The position numbers and the translations under genes are program-made. Below are positions 17,959 to 25,988 of a stretch of 64,000 bases of DNA, one piece after another. The first letter of the stretch is position 1, and each line of letters opens with the position of its first letter. The stretch covers positions 2,666,001 to 2,730,000 of the forward strand of contig NZ_CP093313.1 in NCBI RefSeq assembly GCF_025264625.1, written 5' to 3'. Source of the DNA: Occallatibacter riparius (GTDB lineage Bacteria; Acidobacteriota; Terriglobia; Terriglobales; Acidobacteriaceae). The notes beneath the pieces were generated by a model. That model was not told the DNA's origin. It made no database searches and was given only the letters and a program-made list of their open reading frames with translations.

Positions 17959-18405
17959 CTAGGCAGGAAGGCTTGTGGCCGAGCGATGGTGGGCTGGCGC
18001 AGCGCTGCCCACGGAGCGCTTGCCGATGAAGATCTCGTCGACCACGAGGCGGGCGTTGCCTTCGAGATCGAGGAATCCCACGCGGCGCTCTTCGCACATG
18101 GCGCGGTCCTGCGCCGACAGGTGCGAGGTAATCAGGACGGGAGTGGCGTCGCCCTTCTTACTGTCCGCGCTGGTGCGCAGCTTGTCGAGAGCCTTCTTCA
18201 CGCCGTCCGGCTGGCCGTCAGCTACGCTGCAAACCAGCTTGTGGTTCTTGCCGAACACGTTGATGTCGGCAAGGATGTCGGTCTTGCGGTGGGCGGGCTG
18301 GAATTTGATATCGCGCGTTTTGATCGATGAGACCGAGTGCAGAAGCGCGTCCAGGGCCTCAGCCGCCCTTGACTCCATTTCATTTGGTACACGTGTTGAC
18401 TTCAT
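17959..18405 (-). CDS. Unknown protein, possible nuclease-fold domain
   Basis: A 148-residue soluble protein. The start at 18405 is favoured over the ATG two codons earlier because AAGGAG then lies six bases upstream. The pattern of a beta strand ADINVFGKNHKLVCSV, a helix VKKALDKLRT, a strand TPVLITSHLS and a final GFLDLEGNARLVVDEIFI resembles the N-terminal domain of larger proteins that join a restriction-endonuclease-like fold to a winged helix; here it stands alone. That relation is recalled pattern, not proven. It lies 145 bases upstream of infC in the same direction. Confidence 0.65.
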   Translation of the reverse strand: MKSTRVPNEMESRAAEALDALLHSVSSIKTRDIKFQPAHRKTDILADINVFGKNHKLVCSVADGQPDGVKKALDKLRTSADSKKGDATPVLITSHLSAQDRAMCEERRVGFLDLEGNARLVVDEIFIGKRSVGSAAPAHHRSATSLPA

Positions 18406-18536
18406 TGCCATCTCCTTGGGACTAGGCCCCGGGGCAGCCTGGCTGATTTAGGGGGTGGCTGCACCCGTTGTGCGGTGTTCGTTCAACTTGCTTGATGTTT
18501 CGGCCGGCCCGGCGTCCGGCTGCGTTCTGGTTCGCT

Positions 18537-18872
18537 TCAGGCCACCGGAATTGTCCGGTGGGGCTGCCGATGCGGCGCCGAGCTGGGTTTCAGCGTGAAG
18601 CTGTTCGTGCCTGATTGCACCATCTGCAGCGGGATCGGTTCGCCGTTGCGTCGTTCCCGCAGAACTTTGAACTTAAGCCATTCGCAAAGCCGCGGGTCGA
18701 AGATCTCCGGCTGCCCGTTCCAAAACGTCTCTGGCAAGTGACACCGGATATGCAGATCGTCGAGTCTCAGCTCCACCGCATTTATGGTGCGGGGGAAGTA
18801 GCGCCGCGCATTGGCTGCGCCTACGCGGAGACCGAAGTTGTCGCGACCGTTGCTATGCGTCCTGACGACCAT
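18537..18872 (-). CDS. Conserved-looking hypothetical protein
   Basis: A 111-residue soluble protein with no recognised domain. The ATG at 18872 follows GAGGTAGAGCCA, a reasonable ribosome binding site. RCHLPETFWNGQPEIFDPRL and CEWLKFKVLRERRNGEPIPL look like ordinary folded-protein sequence, and coding potential on this strand is better than in overlapping frames. Two cysteines are present but no metal motif. No function is proposed. Confidence 0.6.
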   Translation of the reverse strand: MVVRTHSNGRDNFGLRVGAANARRYFPRTINAVELRLDDLHIRCHLPETFWNGQPEIFDPRLCEWLKFKVLRERRNGEPIPLQMVQSGTNSFTLKPSSAPHRQPHRTIPVA

Positions 18873-19158
18873 TGGCTCTACCTCAAAATCTATCTGTGAG
18901 GTTAGCTAGGGGGATTAAGGTCGAACCTGGGAAGCGGTAAGATGGCGTACTTGAATAATGTCCTGGGGCCCCGTAGAATTCCGCATTCCCACGCACCAGA
19001 TTAGTTCACTTTGCGCCTGTTTTAGTTGCGTGTCAAGTAAAGTTAAGCTAAAGCCATTTACCTGAAACCATTGATAAAAGCCGCATGAATAGAGGGCTGC
19101 AAAGGCTTGGCCCGAATAAAACTGATGCTCGTATGTTGGCTGAAAGACATAGCCAACG

Positions 19159-20544
19159 TCAGTGACGCGAGTCACACACGAGTTCAGCTTTGAGTACTCC
19201 ACCGGGCTTGATTTCTGTGATCCGCGCGCTGATCAGCGAATTAGACGGCAGCGTTCCCTCTAACTCAATCGGCAGGAAGTTCTCGCTCAATAGGCTAGTG
19301 CCGTTCTTTTGCCGGAGCGCATCCGGTGTGTTGAGTGTGATGCAGGGGAGGGTGCAACCGATGAAGGTGGCGCGATGTTTTTCGGATTTTTGGTGGCCGA
19401 GCTGGCGCAGGGCGGCCATGCGTTCGTCAACTGCGGAGGCGGGAACGGGGGACTGGCGGTGAAGGTCCCAGCCGCGGGTGCCGGGGCGGGGCGAGAACGG
19501 GAACAGATGGAGATAGCCGAAGGGGAGCTGACGGATGAAGTCGTATGTTTCCTGGAACTCTCGGTCGGTTTCACCGGGGAAGCCGACCATGACATCGGCG
19601 CCAAGAGTGAGGGCAGGTCCGGCGGCTTCGCGAAGGGCTTGAACCTTTTCGACGTAGTGCCAGGGGCGGTAGCGGCGATGCATGCGGCGGAGGACGGAGT
19701 CTGACCCGGACTGCAGGGGCAGGTGGGCGTGACGGGCGAGGCGAGCACCGCCAAACTCCCGCATGAGGGTGATGAGGTCATGGTCCCAGTCCATGGGCTC
19801 GATGGAGCTTAGGCGGAGGCGGGGGAGGGGGGTCTCGGCGAAGATGCGGCGGACCAGCTGCGCGAGCGAGGAGCATGAGGATTCGGGGAGGTCGCGGCCC
19901 CAGCGGCCGAGGTTGATTCCGGAGAGGACGAGCTCGTTGCCGCCGGCGTCGACGAATCCGCGGACCTGAGCGAGGACTTTTTCTTCCGGCAGGCTGCGGG
20001 AGTTGCCGCGGGTCTGGGGGATTACGCAGAAGGTGCAGCGGTTGCCGCAGCCCTCCTGGATCTTGAGGTTGGGGCGGGTTTGTGCGCCGGGAAGGATCTG
20101 GGTTTCTTCGAGGAAGGAGTGGGCGAAGCGGTCGTCAGCGTAGATGGCGGGGCCGGCGAGGGTGTGAAGGGGGACGAGGTCGCTGATGGGCTGGGGTGCG
20201 GCGGAGGCCAGACTGGTAACGATTTGAGGTGCTAAAGCTTTGTGGCTGTTGCCGATGACGGCGGCGACGCCGGGAAGGCTGGCCAGCTCCTGGGGGGCGC
20301 GCTGGGCGTAGCAGCCGGTGACGACGATGCGGGCTTCGGGATTGAGGCGGTGGGCGCGGCGGATCCAGGCGCGGGCTTCACGGTCGGCTTCGGCGGTGAC
20401 GCTGCAGGTGTTGACTACGACGACTTCAGCCTGGGGAGGGGGGGTGGGGGTCAGGCCGGAGCGGGTGAGGGTGTCGGCGATGGCTTCGCCGTCTGCGCGG
20501 GCGGCGCGGCAGCCGAAGTTCTCGATGTGGAAGCCGGCAGGCAC
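19159..20544 (-). CDS. mtaB: tRNA (t6A37) methylthiotransferase MtaB
   Basis: MtaB is a radical-SAM enzyme that adds a methylthio group to C2 of N6-threonylcarbamoyladenosine at position 37 of ANN-decoding tRNAs. In the 461-residue product the N-terminal UPF0004 domain shows three cysteines (ENFGCRAARAD, VVNTCSVT, VTGCYAQ) that hold the auxiliary iron-sulfur cluster. The radical-SAM domain has the CxxxCxxC motif in GCGNRCTFCVIPQTRG, and a short TRAM-like tail closes the protein. The GC- rather than YN-rich N-terminal motif pattern fits MtaB better than MiaB or RimO. Its start is 17 bases from a tandem 8-bp repeat. Confidence 0.93.
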   Translation of the reverse strand: MPAGFHIENFGCRAARADGEAIADTLTRSGLTPTPPPQAEVVVVNTCSVTAEADREARAWIRRAHRLNPEARIVVTGCYAQRAPQELASLPGVAAVIGNSHKALAPQIVTSLASAAPQPISDLVPLHTLAGPAIYADDRFAHSFLEETQILPGAQTRPNLKIQEGCGNRCTFCVIPQTRGNSRSLPEEKVLAQVRGFVDAGGNELVLSGINLGRWGRDLPESSCSSLAQLVRRIFAETPLPRLRLSSIEPMDWDHDLITLMREFGGARLARHAHLPLQSGSDSVLRRMHRRYRPWHYVEKVQALREAAGPALTLGADVMVGFPGETDREFQETYDFIRQLPFGYLHLFPFSPRPGTRGWDLHRQSPVPASAVDERMAALRQLGHQKSEKHRATFIGCTLPCITLNTPDALRQKNGTSLLSENFLPIELEGTLPSNSLISARITEIKPGGVLKAELVCDSRH

Positions 20545-20561
20545 TTCTTCATTTTAGTGGG

Positions 20562-20593
20562 GTGGCGGAGTGGCGGAGTGGCAAGGTGGGAGA
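20562..20593. repeat. 8-bp tandem repeat
   Basis: Four units GTGGCGGA, GTGGCGGA, GTGGCAAG, GTGGGAGA lie 17 bases upstream of the mtaB start on the opposite side of the gene. The unit is close to that of the repeat at 36183-36214. Confidence 0.75.
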
Positions 20594-20933
20594 GTCGCCT
20601 GTGGCGGCCGGGGGGAAAAAGAAGGCGCGACCGGATTGGCGCGCCCAATGCGTTTGGTTTGGTGAGCGGCGCCCGCGCCGTGCTCTCCCCCGAGAACATT
20701 GGCGCGAGACGCTCGGTCCCAATTTTCGGGACGCGTCCATCTAAATTGGGGAGTGCCTTGGGCCGCAATAACACGAACGCGGTAAGGCGCACTCTAACCT
20801 TATGTGAGCCAAATCACAGGTGCTCTCAGCAAGGCGATTGCGATTTTGGAAGTCTTGAGGCTCAAAGGCCTTTCGGAAGGGTATTATCTGTGCAGAGCCC
20901 TCCCCCATCATGCCCCAGCGGAGGTCTCTTCCC

Positions 20934-21182
20934 ATGGTCTGCCGTAAGTGTGGCGCCAGGTATCTGCAACGAATCCCGCGCAAGGGCTTTTTCCGCGAGA
21001 AGGTGCTCCCGCGCCTTGGCCTCTATCCATGGCGCTGCGAATTTTGCGATTATCAGGGGCTCTACCGGCAGAGGGCGGTGAGCGTGCCCGATCGATCCGC
21101 TGAGATCGCTCTTGCAACGGCGCAGAGAAAGCTACGCAAACTGCCGACGAACTCCACCCCAAGGCCACCGTCTCAGACCTGA
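20934..21182 (+). CDS. Zinc-ribbon small protein, paralogue 1
   Basis: An 82-residue protein whose first two-thirds match two other genes in this island. It has CRKCG at residue 3 and CEFCD about residue 37, two CxxC knuckles 30-odd residues apart that should bind one zinc, with RIPRKGFFREKVLPRLGLYP-type sequence and WRC between them. The ATG at 20934 was chosen because CGGAGG precedes it and because the paralogues start with the same MxCxxCG; an ATG eight codons upstream is possible. No membrane segment. Function unknown; nucleic-acid or protein binding would fit the fold. Confidence 0.75.
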   Translation: MVCRKCGARYLQRIPRKGFFREKVLPRLGLYPWRCEFCDYQGLYRQRAVSVPDRSAEIALATAQRKLRKLPTNSTPRPPSQT

Positions 21183-21306
21183 TGCTGTCCGGCGTTGGGA
21201 TGGCAGCAGATGTAGATCGCGCCAGGCATCGCCACGGCAGCAGACGCAACAAAACACCATGGGCAGTGTCCAGAATAAAACCGTGCAAAGTCCCCGACCG
21301 AACGCC

Positions 21307-21501
21307 ATGACTTGCCGCAAATGCGGCTCGACGCTTTTGAAAAGGATGTCCCGCAGAGGCTTGCTGCGCAAGCGCGTGCTGCCGCTGCTCGGCTTTTATC
21401 CGTGGCGCTGCGACCTGTGCGACCATGAGGGCTTCTTCCGTCAGCGGCGCGCAACCCAGACAGACGAACCCAGCGACGCGTTAGACCGGAAGGCATCCTG
21501 A
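21307..21501 (+). CDS. Zinc-ribbon small protein, paralogue 2
   Basis: A 64-residue protein starting MTCRKCGSTLLKRMSRRGLL, followed by LPLLGFYPWRCDLCDHEGFF. It is clearly homologous to the proteins at 20934 and 25989 and lies directly downstream of the first in the same orientation (124 bases), so the two look like a tandem duplication. An ATG 16 codons upstream (21259) would give a longer N terminus not shared with the paralogues. Four cysteines in two CxxC pairs are conserved. Confidence 0.72.
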   Translation: MTCRKCGSTLLKRMSRRGLLRKRVLPLLGFYPWRCDLCDHEGFFRQRRATQTDEPSDALDRKAS

Positions 21502-21664
21502 GCCGACACCCGCGAATGCGGTATTCATGGATACGGCGCAAGAGATAAAGAGGTGGCGGAAGAAAAAGGGCGCGGATAACTGCTCCGCGCCTGTACTAAT
21601 TTCGCCCGAGACGCTGGCCCGGGCCTGTGGGCCGGTCGAGTCGTCTTTGATGGAATCTTCGTGT

Positions 21665-21720
21665 GTCGACCGGGGGAGGTAGTTGAGTCGACCGGGGGAG
21701 GAATGTGTTTCGACCAGGGA
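21665..21720. repeat. Direct repeats with 22-bp period (iteron-like)
   Basis: GTCGACCGGGGGAGG occurs perfectly at 21665-21679 and 21687-21701, and a decayed copy TTCGACCAGGGA begins at 21709. All three start exactly 22 bases apart, about two helical turns. They lie in the 390-base gap between zinc-ribbon paralogue 2 and the first DUF2158 gene. Such spacing suits a multimeric DNA-binding protein, but none is assigned. Confidence 0.7.
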
Positions 21721-21893
21721 ATAAAGGCAAGCTAGCTGGTTCGCACGGGCCAGAACAACTAGGAGCTTCCCTAGTGTTCGCTCTATCGCCGTCTGAGCAG
21801 GCGAGCCTAGGGAAAGCCCCAGTCGTTTGAATCTCGCATCAGGCCGTAATCTCTCTTAGCGCGGTGTCTCGCTGCGACCAAACGGGGGTGGGG

Positions 21894-22097
21894 ATGCAAG
21901 ATGGGCTCAGGGTCGGCGGGTTCGCGCGGCTCAAGTCTGGTGGTCCTGTGATGGAGATTCTTGAAATCAACGGCAGCATGGCGTTGTGCCGCTGGGTCGA
22001 CCGCGGAGAGCTCCAACGCATGGTTTTGCCCGTCTCGGGTCTTGAGCTGGTGTTGAGATTGAACGAGGAGAATGAAGAGGGCGATCCAACAACATAG
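21894..22097 (+). CDS. DUF2158 (YodC-like) small protein 1
   Basis: A 67-residue protein with the family signature GGFARLKSGGPVMEILEING followed by a central CRWVDRGELQRMVLPVSGLE. DUF2158 proteins are short beta-rich proteins of unknown function found in many bacteria. The ATG at 21894 is preceded by GGGGGTGGGG. A perfect hairpin follows 44 bases after the stop. Its paralogue is at 24740. Both keep the LKSGGP turn and the C-x-W motif. Confidence 0.82.
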   Translation: MQDGLRVGGFARLKSGGPVMEILEINGSMALCRWVDRGELQRMVLPVSGLELVLRLNEENEEGDPTT

Positions 22098-22140
22098 ATA
22101 GAGCAAGCCTTAACTTGTCTATAGAAGTTGCACACGCCGC

Positions 22141-22179
22141 CGGGCTCAGGCGCTCTTCCGCCAAGCGCGCCTGAGCCCG
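22141..22179 (+). terminator. Perfect 13-bp hairpin after DUF2158 gene 1
   Basis: CGGGCTCAGGCGC (22141-22153) pairs with GCGCCTGAGCCCG (22167-22179) around a 13-base loop. It lies 44 bases past the stop but lacks a T-run, so it may be an mRNA-stabilising stem rather than a true terminator. Confidence 0.5.
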
Positions 22180-22309
22180 CCAATTGCGCAGATCGTGACC
22201 GGGGCATCCTCGCGGGCCGTCCCTTAGCTAGCATTTCCACGAGGTCACAAACGAACCGAACCGTGACAAGCTTGGGAATGTGCATCGACAGCACGCGGAG
22301 ATCGCAACG

Positions 22310-22507
22310 ATGACAGACCCGCTCGTGATCTCCCGCCGGCTTATTCTTGAAAGCCAAACAGCCGTCGAATCGAGCCGCACCAGCATCGCCAGTGCCCACG
22401 GCGCCATTGCCTCAAGCCTAGCCAAGATCGCGCGGAGCGATAAGCTCCTTCGCGCCATCGATGAGGTTCTTAAATCGGAAGATGTTGTGGTTACGGATAA
22501 GGACTAG
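22310..22507 (+). CDS. Small helical protein of unknown function
   Basis: A 65-residue protein predicted to be almost wholly helical (SRRLILESQTAVESSRTSIA then SAHGAIASSLAKIARSDKLL), with heptad-like spacing of Leu, Ile and Ala that could form a coiled-coil hairpin. The ATG at 22310 has GCGGAG nine bases upstream. It is convergent with the degenerate receiver gene. No homologue is recognised. Confidence 0.6.
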   Translation: MTDPLVISRRLILESQTAVESSRTSIASAHGAIASSLAKIARSDKLLRAIDEVLKSEDVVVTDKD

Positions 22508-22577
22508 TCCGGCTCATGCCGCTTATGGTGAGAAAGCACACTGCTCAGCCCGCGGTCTAGACCGCCGCGGACCTGCT

Positions 22578-22934
22578 TCAAGCGAGACCACCAGTGGCGG
22601 GCGAATCAAGCATATTTGCCACCCGGAGCAGGAACTGTTCGGGGCCATCTTCAGAGAAGCAGGAAACTTCGGAGCCGACCCGTTCCCATTCACGTCGCCA
22701 CGTCACGCGCATTATTCGAACATCTGGGCGAGTCTGCTTGCTTGCAGAAATTAACCTCAACGCTGCGTTTGTCTCGACGGTAGGGCCGACGATCACGAGT
22801 TGCACCTCATCCGGCATCTCTTCCACTCGCACGAGTTCGGAACTAGCAGAAATTACTTGGTATCCGGCGCCTTTCAGCAATAGTTCACAGGAGAACCTGA
22901 CGCCTTCGTCGTTACAAATCAAACATATGCTCAT
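22578..22934 (-). CDS. Degenerate receiver-like protein
   Basis: A 118-residue protein with the alternating strand-helix pattern of response-regulator receivers: strand SICLICNDEG, helix SCELLLKGAGY, strand VQLVIVGPTVE. The first acidic pair survives partly (NDE), but the phosphoacceptor aspartate expected at the end of the third strand is replaced by the glycine of LVIVGP, and the usual KP lysine is not found. It would therefore not be phosphorylated in the normal way. A genuine receiver lies 500 bases away in the same direction. Confidence 0.6.
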   Translation of the reverse strand: MSICLICNDEGVRFSCELLLKGAGYQVISASSELVRVEEMPDEVQLVIVGPTVETNAALRLISASKQTRPDVRIMRVTWRREWERVGSEVSCFSEDGPEQFLLRVANMLDSPATGGLA

Positions 22935-23435
22935 AGATCATCCAATGCTTCGCTCTCAGTTTTGGAGCGAATTCTGAGAAATACGGGTCCTGAGAACTAC
23001 TTCCGACTTGTGGAAGTGGCTCTGCGCTGAACTCGGCTCGCTCAGATCATTGGAAGCGCCCGTGCTTCGGTGCCGCTCGAAAGACGCAAATATGCTGGAT
23101 GTTCAGAATTGCACGGATGTCGGTAGCAGTCGTTGCCCTGGATCAACTTGACTCGCGATAGACGCCGCGACACTGAGGAACTTACTGGCAGATTCTGCGG
23201 AACACCGCTACACAAGCCGCAGCTCTCCCCCTCTGAGTTAGAGAGATTGTTGCGATTAGGCTTCTTCAGAGTACGTCGCATCGAGACTTGATTTCTATGC
23301 TTGGTAATGCTCGGCCAGGCGGCGGCCCTGGCGGAGAACGCATAACGCGACGGTCATTACCATGGACGCCTCGCGCAAACCATGAAAGACCACAGATAGA
23401 TCACCTATGGTCGGTGCGCCTGCGCATGTCCTCGC
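22935..23435. other. 500-base gap between the two receiver genes
   Basis: No frame here combines a ribosome binding site with protein-like composition. A 79-codon minus-strand frame (23042-23281) is serine/arginine-rich and lacks any recognisable family. I see no repeat or RNA gene. Confidence 0.4.
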
Positions 23436-23813
23436 CTAGGCGGCGGCCATCTGCTTCAGGATTTCCAATAAATGGGGCGGCTGTACAGGCTTGATGAGCA
23501 GCTCAAAACGAAGGCCGTCCGTCTTTGCCTGATCCAGAATTCGATGAGTCGCCAATAGCCCGGTGATCAAAACAATCTGACAGCCGGGCATTGTCTCGAG
23601 AATGGCCAGCGCTACTTCGATGCCCGTGATATCGCCCAGGTGCACATCAAGCAGAGCGACGTGGGGACGGAATGTACGCGCCAGTGCGACCGCCTCCACG
23701 CCCGAGAGGGCCGACGCGGTTTCGAAACCCTGCATGTTCAGAATCATTGCCAGAGTTGATGTGATATTCGGCTCGTCATCGACGACGAGGACACGTACCG
23801 CCTGCTCCGTCAT
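23436..23813 (-). CDS. Single-domain response regulator receiver
   Basis: A 125-residue CheY-like protein with all phosphorylation residues: the acidic pair in VVDDEPN, the phosphoacceptor aspartate in HVALLDVHLGD, the switch threonine in IVLITGLL and the lysine in LLIKPVQPP. It has no output domain, so it probably relays a phosphoryl group or binds a partner. No histidine kinase is adjacent. It is in the same direction as the degenerate receiver. Confidence 0.88.
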   Translation of the reverse strand: MTEQAVRVLVVDDEPNITSTLAMILNMQGFETASALSGVEAVALARTFRPHVALLDVHLGDITGIEVALAILETMPGCQIVLITGLLATHRILDQAKTDGLRFELLIKPVQPPHLLEILKQMAAA

Positions 23814-24073
23814 AAAACCCCTACGGTGGTTCGATCCCTGACAGGCGGTTTAAGCAAGTAGTCCGATTTCGAGGTCTTCAGTTTGCTAGCTGTAGCGGAT
23901 GCCTTCCAGGCGCTGCATCATGGTTTGAGCCTACTCCGGGCGAGGGGCGGGTCCAACTAGGCATAACCCGAGGTTTGTTCCTAAGTTATGTCACTCGAGC
24001 AACTTACATTGCATTCATGGAATAGCATGCATGGCAGCTCGCCCCAACTCGGCGACCAGGTGGCTGCTCTGAA

Positions 24074-24253
24074 TCATTGTGTCGTACTCTTCCGCTGCAG
24101 GTCGGAAAATGGGACGTCGTTGAGTTGCAGCGCAGCGCCGGATGCTGGAACAAGATCTACGGTGCGCGCTTCCTCATCGACCTTGATGACGATGAATGCT
24201 TTGTCTTGTTGTCCGCGAACGCGCACACGTTCGCTTAGACGGGGGGTATCCAT
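24074..24253 (-). CDS. Small beta-rich protein, family A copy 1
   Basis: A 59-residue protein, tandem homologue of the gene at 24349. Both share PRLxxRVRVRG at the N terminus, a VIKVDEEARTVDL-like hairpin and a closing VPFSDLQR. The pattern of short strands around glycines suggests an SH3-like or KOW-like small barrel; this is inferred. The ATG at 24253 was chosen by alignment with the paralogue (MDTPRL against MEVPRL). Confidence 0.68.
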   Translation of the reverse strand: MDTPRLSERVRVRGQQDKAFIVIKVDEEARTVDLVPASGAALQLNDVPFSDLQRKSTTQ

Positions 24254-24348
24254 TGAATTTTCAGAGGGGGAAGTCACGCTCTCAGTGGACACCAGACCGG
24301 ATGCTATTAGCTGTGACGAATCGCACTCTGCCGAGGAGTGCCCCGGTC

Positions 24349-24531
24349 TTAGGTCTCCGCGCCGCGTGAGCGCTCAATATCGGAAAATGGCACTGCGTCT
24401 AACGCGATCGCGCGTCCAGCCGCTGAAATCAGATCTACCGTCCGAAATTCTTCATCGACCTTGATGACGAGGAAGACCTCGTCTCTTTCCCCGCGGACAC
24501 GCACCCGGTCGCAAAGCCGTGGAACTTCCAT
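24349..24531 (-). CDS. Small beta-rich protein, family A copy 2
   Basis: A 60-residue protein with MEVPRLCDRVRVRGERDEVF and FLVIKVDEEFRTVDLISAAG, ending VPFSDIERSRGAET. It lies 95 bases upstream of copy 1 in the same direction, pointing to tandem duplication followed by drift. More distantly it resembles the proteins at 25302 and 26460, which have the same length and strand pattern. Function unknown. Confidence 0.68.
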   Translation of the reverse strand: MEVPRLCDRVRVRGERDEVFLVIKVDEEFRTVDLISAAGRAIALDAVPFSDIERSRGAET

Positions 24532-24739
24532 TGAAGGCCCCCTGAAATGCTCCCTTGTCTCCGGGCTCAGTGGCCTATCGCTGACGGCGCGGGAGTAGAG
24601 CGAATCTACGCAATCGCAAGGGCAGATAACCACTCGGGGGAACCCCAGGTATCTGCTCCCAGCAGTGGGAGTGCGCTATGTCACGGAGGGCAACGCTTGG
24701 AAGTGCTAACTTCACTTCATCTCTGAATCGAGAAGATTG

Positions 24740-24922
24740 ATGGGCTCGAACACAATAACGCTCACCCCGGGAACTTGCGTGCGATTGAAGTCAGGTGGTC
24801 CCACGATGGTTATCCTCGGCATTGACGAAGCCGGGGTATTTTGCGGCTGGCTCGACGGCGGAAAGCTGCGGGGCGATATCTTCGACGCCGCCGGCCTGGA
24901 ACCCGCTCACCGCAACACATAG
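24740..24922 (+). CDS. DUF2158 (YodC-like) small protein 2
   Basis: A 60-residue paralogue of the gene at 21894. CVRLKSGGPTMVILGIDEAG matches the family signature and VFCGWLDGGKLRGDIFDAAG keeps the C-x-W motif and the final hydrophobic turn. The ATG at 24740 is preceded by GAGAAGATTG; a TTG one codon upstream is possible. It points against its minus-strand neighbours on both sides. Confidence 0.8.
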   Translation: MGSNTITLTPGTCVRLKSGGPTMVILGIDEAGVFCGWLDGGKLRGDIFDAAGLEPAHRNT

Positions 24923-24998
24923 TTGCCGTGTCCGCGCCGATACGCTGGCCGGAACAAAACTGTACTCCGCCTCAGGACCGTCGCCCTGCGGCTCTGCG

Positions 24999-25208
24999 CT
25001 AATTTGAGTCCAGAGGGCCGCCGGCTGGATATGCGGACGGGGTGGGGGGCTGCGCTTGTATGTTCTCAATTTCGAGCGCGGAGATTCTGGTGTGGAGGAT
25101 GCGCTTCAACTCGAGCACGCTGGGATCTTCGGGGTGCAGATCCGTGTTTTGCTCGAGGGTCTTGATGATGTCGCGAAGTGTTTGTGCAACGGCCTGAGCA
25201 GAATACAT
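24999..25208 (-). CDS. Small helical protein, family H copy 1
   Basis: A 69-residue protein with a helix AVAQTLRDIIKTLEQ, a short Asp/Pro loop (HPEDPS) and a second helix LELKRILHTRISALEIENIQ. The gene at 25646 matches it across this whole region. The Pro-rich tail varies. It is followed downstream by nothing on this strand until 24531. Function unknown; it may pair with the beta-rich protein encoded just upstream (25302). Confidence 0.65.
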   Translation of the reverse strand: MYSAQAVAQTLRDIIKTLEQNTDLHPEDPSVLELKRILHTRISALEIENIQAQPPTPSAYPAGGPLDSN

Positions 25209-25301
25209 AGGGGAGCGCGTATAAAACGAGGCCCAAGTTTCTCACACAGATTCTATGCTTACGTCGCAATACGATCCAAAACAAATATTCGAAAGGTTTT
25301 G

Positions 25302-25505
25302 CTAGATCGAACCCTGTTCGTCTTTTTGCGACCGGGCTTCCATGTCAGGCTCTGGTTCGACTTCATCCAGGCGCACCTTAATCACCCGCGGCGCCCCATC
25401 AAGGGCCATCACGTGGGCAGTTCCATCCTCGACCGAGACCACGACGAAAAGACCTCGGCGGCCCTTCACGTAAAGGCGGTCACTCAATTTCGGATTCATG
25501 CACAT
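25302..25505 (-). CDS. Small beta-rich protein, family B copy 1
   Basis: A 67-residue protein. The core VKGRRGLFVVVSVEDGTAHV and MALDGAPRVIKV are closely similar to the protein at 26460, and both end in the same seven residues KDEQGSI, unusual for a surface tail. By eye about 38 of 62 aligned positions are identical. Start at 25505 has AGGA six bases upstream; an ATG two codons later is also possible. A small beta-barrel is inferred. Confidence 0.72.
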   Translation of the reverse strand: MCMNPKLSDRLYVKGRRGLFVVVSVEDGTAHVMALDGAPRVIKVRLDEVEPEPDMEARSQKDEQGSI

Positions 25506-25645
25506 GTTCGGTCCTTCTTCCGCGTTGAATAACAGTCAAGGCCGGTTTCTAGCCGACTCGTGCATTCCATGTCGCGGAGTGTTGGTCGTCAGTGTAGGGC
25601 CACCGGACGGTCAGTATCTACCCGTGACATCCCTAGGTTGTGATT

Positions 25646-25846
25646 TCATCCCTTCGACGAATCGGAGGGATTGCGGTCGTTCGGGAGGCCGGACGCTCGA
25701 GTGTTTCCGATTTCAATTGCGCGGATTTTCTCGAGCAAGATGCGCTTTAGTTCCCGCATGTCAGGATGGTCCGGACTCATGCCTGCCGTTTGCTCCACGC
25801 GCCGCATGGTATCGCGAAGCACTTCGGCATGACAACAAGGGTTCAC
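25646..25846 (-). CDS. Small helical protein, family H copy 2 (GTG start)
   Basis: A 66-residue protein: VLRDTMRRVEQTAGMSPDHP then DMRELKRILLEKIRAIEIGN. It aligns without gaps to the protein at 24999 over about 33 residues starting at LRD. The frame is open for much longer upstream, but that part is antisense to the zinc-ribbon gene at 25989; the GTG at 25846 gives the same N-terminal length as the paralogue and is preferred. C-terminal tail Pro/Ser/Asn-rich. Confidence 0.62.
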   Translation of the reverse strand: MNPCCHAEVLRDTMRRVEQTAGMSPDHPDMRELKRILLEKIRAIEIGNTRASGLPNDRNPSDSSKG

Positions 25847-25988
25847 ACTTCGGCCTGCCCGTAAGAGTGCTTTGTAGCTGGCGCGGTTGCCTGGCACTCC
25901 CCCTGCGGGGAGGCGGTCTATTTCGCACCGCGGAGCAACCCTGGGTGGCAAGACCAGCATCCAGCTAAACAGGTTGGTGTCTATCCAA

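Noticed and set aside
18915..19202. 95-codon minus-strand frame
   Set aside because: Overlaps the 3' end of mtaB by 44 bases, lacks a ribosome binding site, and I recognise no family; coding is unlikely.
23042..23281. 79-codon minus-strand frame in the island
   Set aside because: Ser/Arg-rich, no motif, no paralogue in the island, weak start.
23825..23850. GGTTCGATCCC tRNA T-arm-like string
   Set aside because: No acceptor, D- or anticodon-arm sequence around it; it is next to the receiver gene start and appears to be chance.
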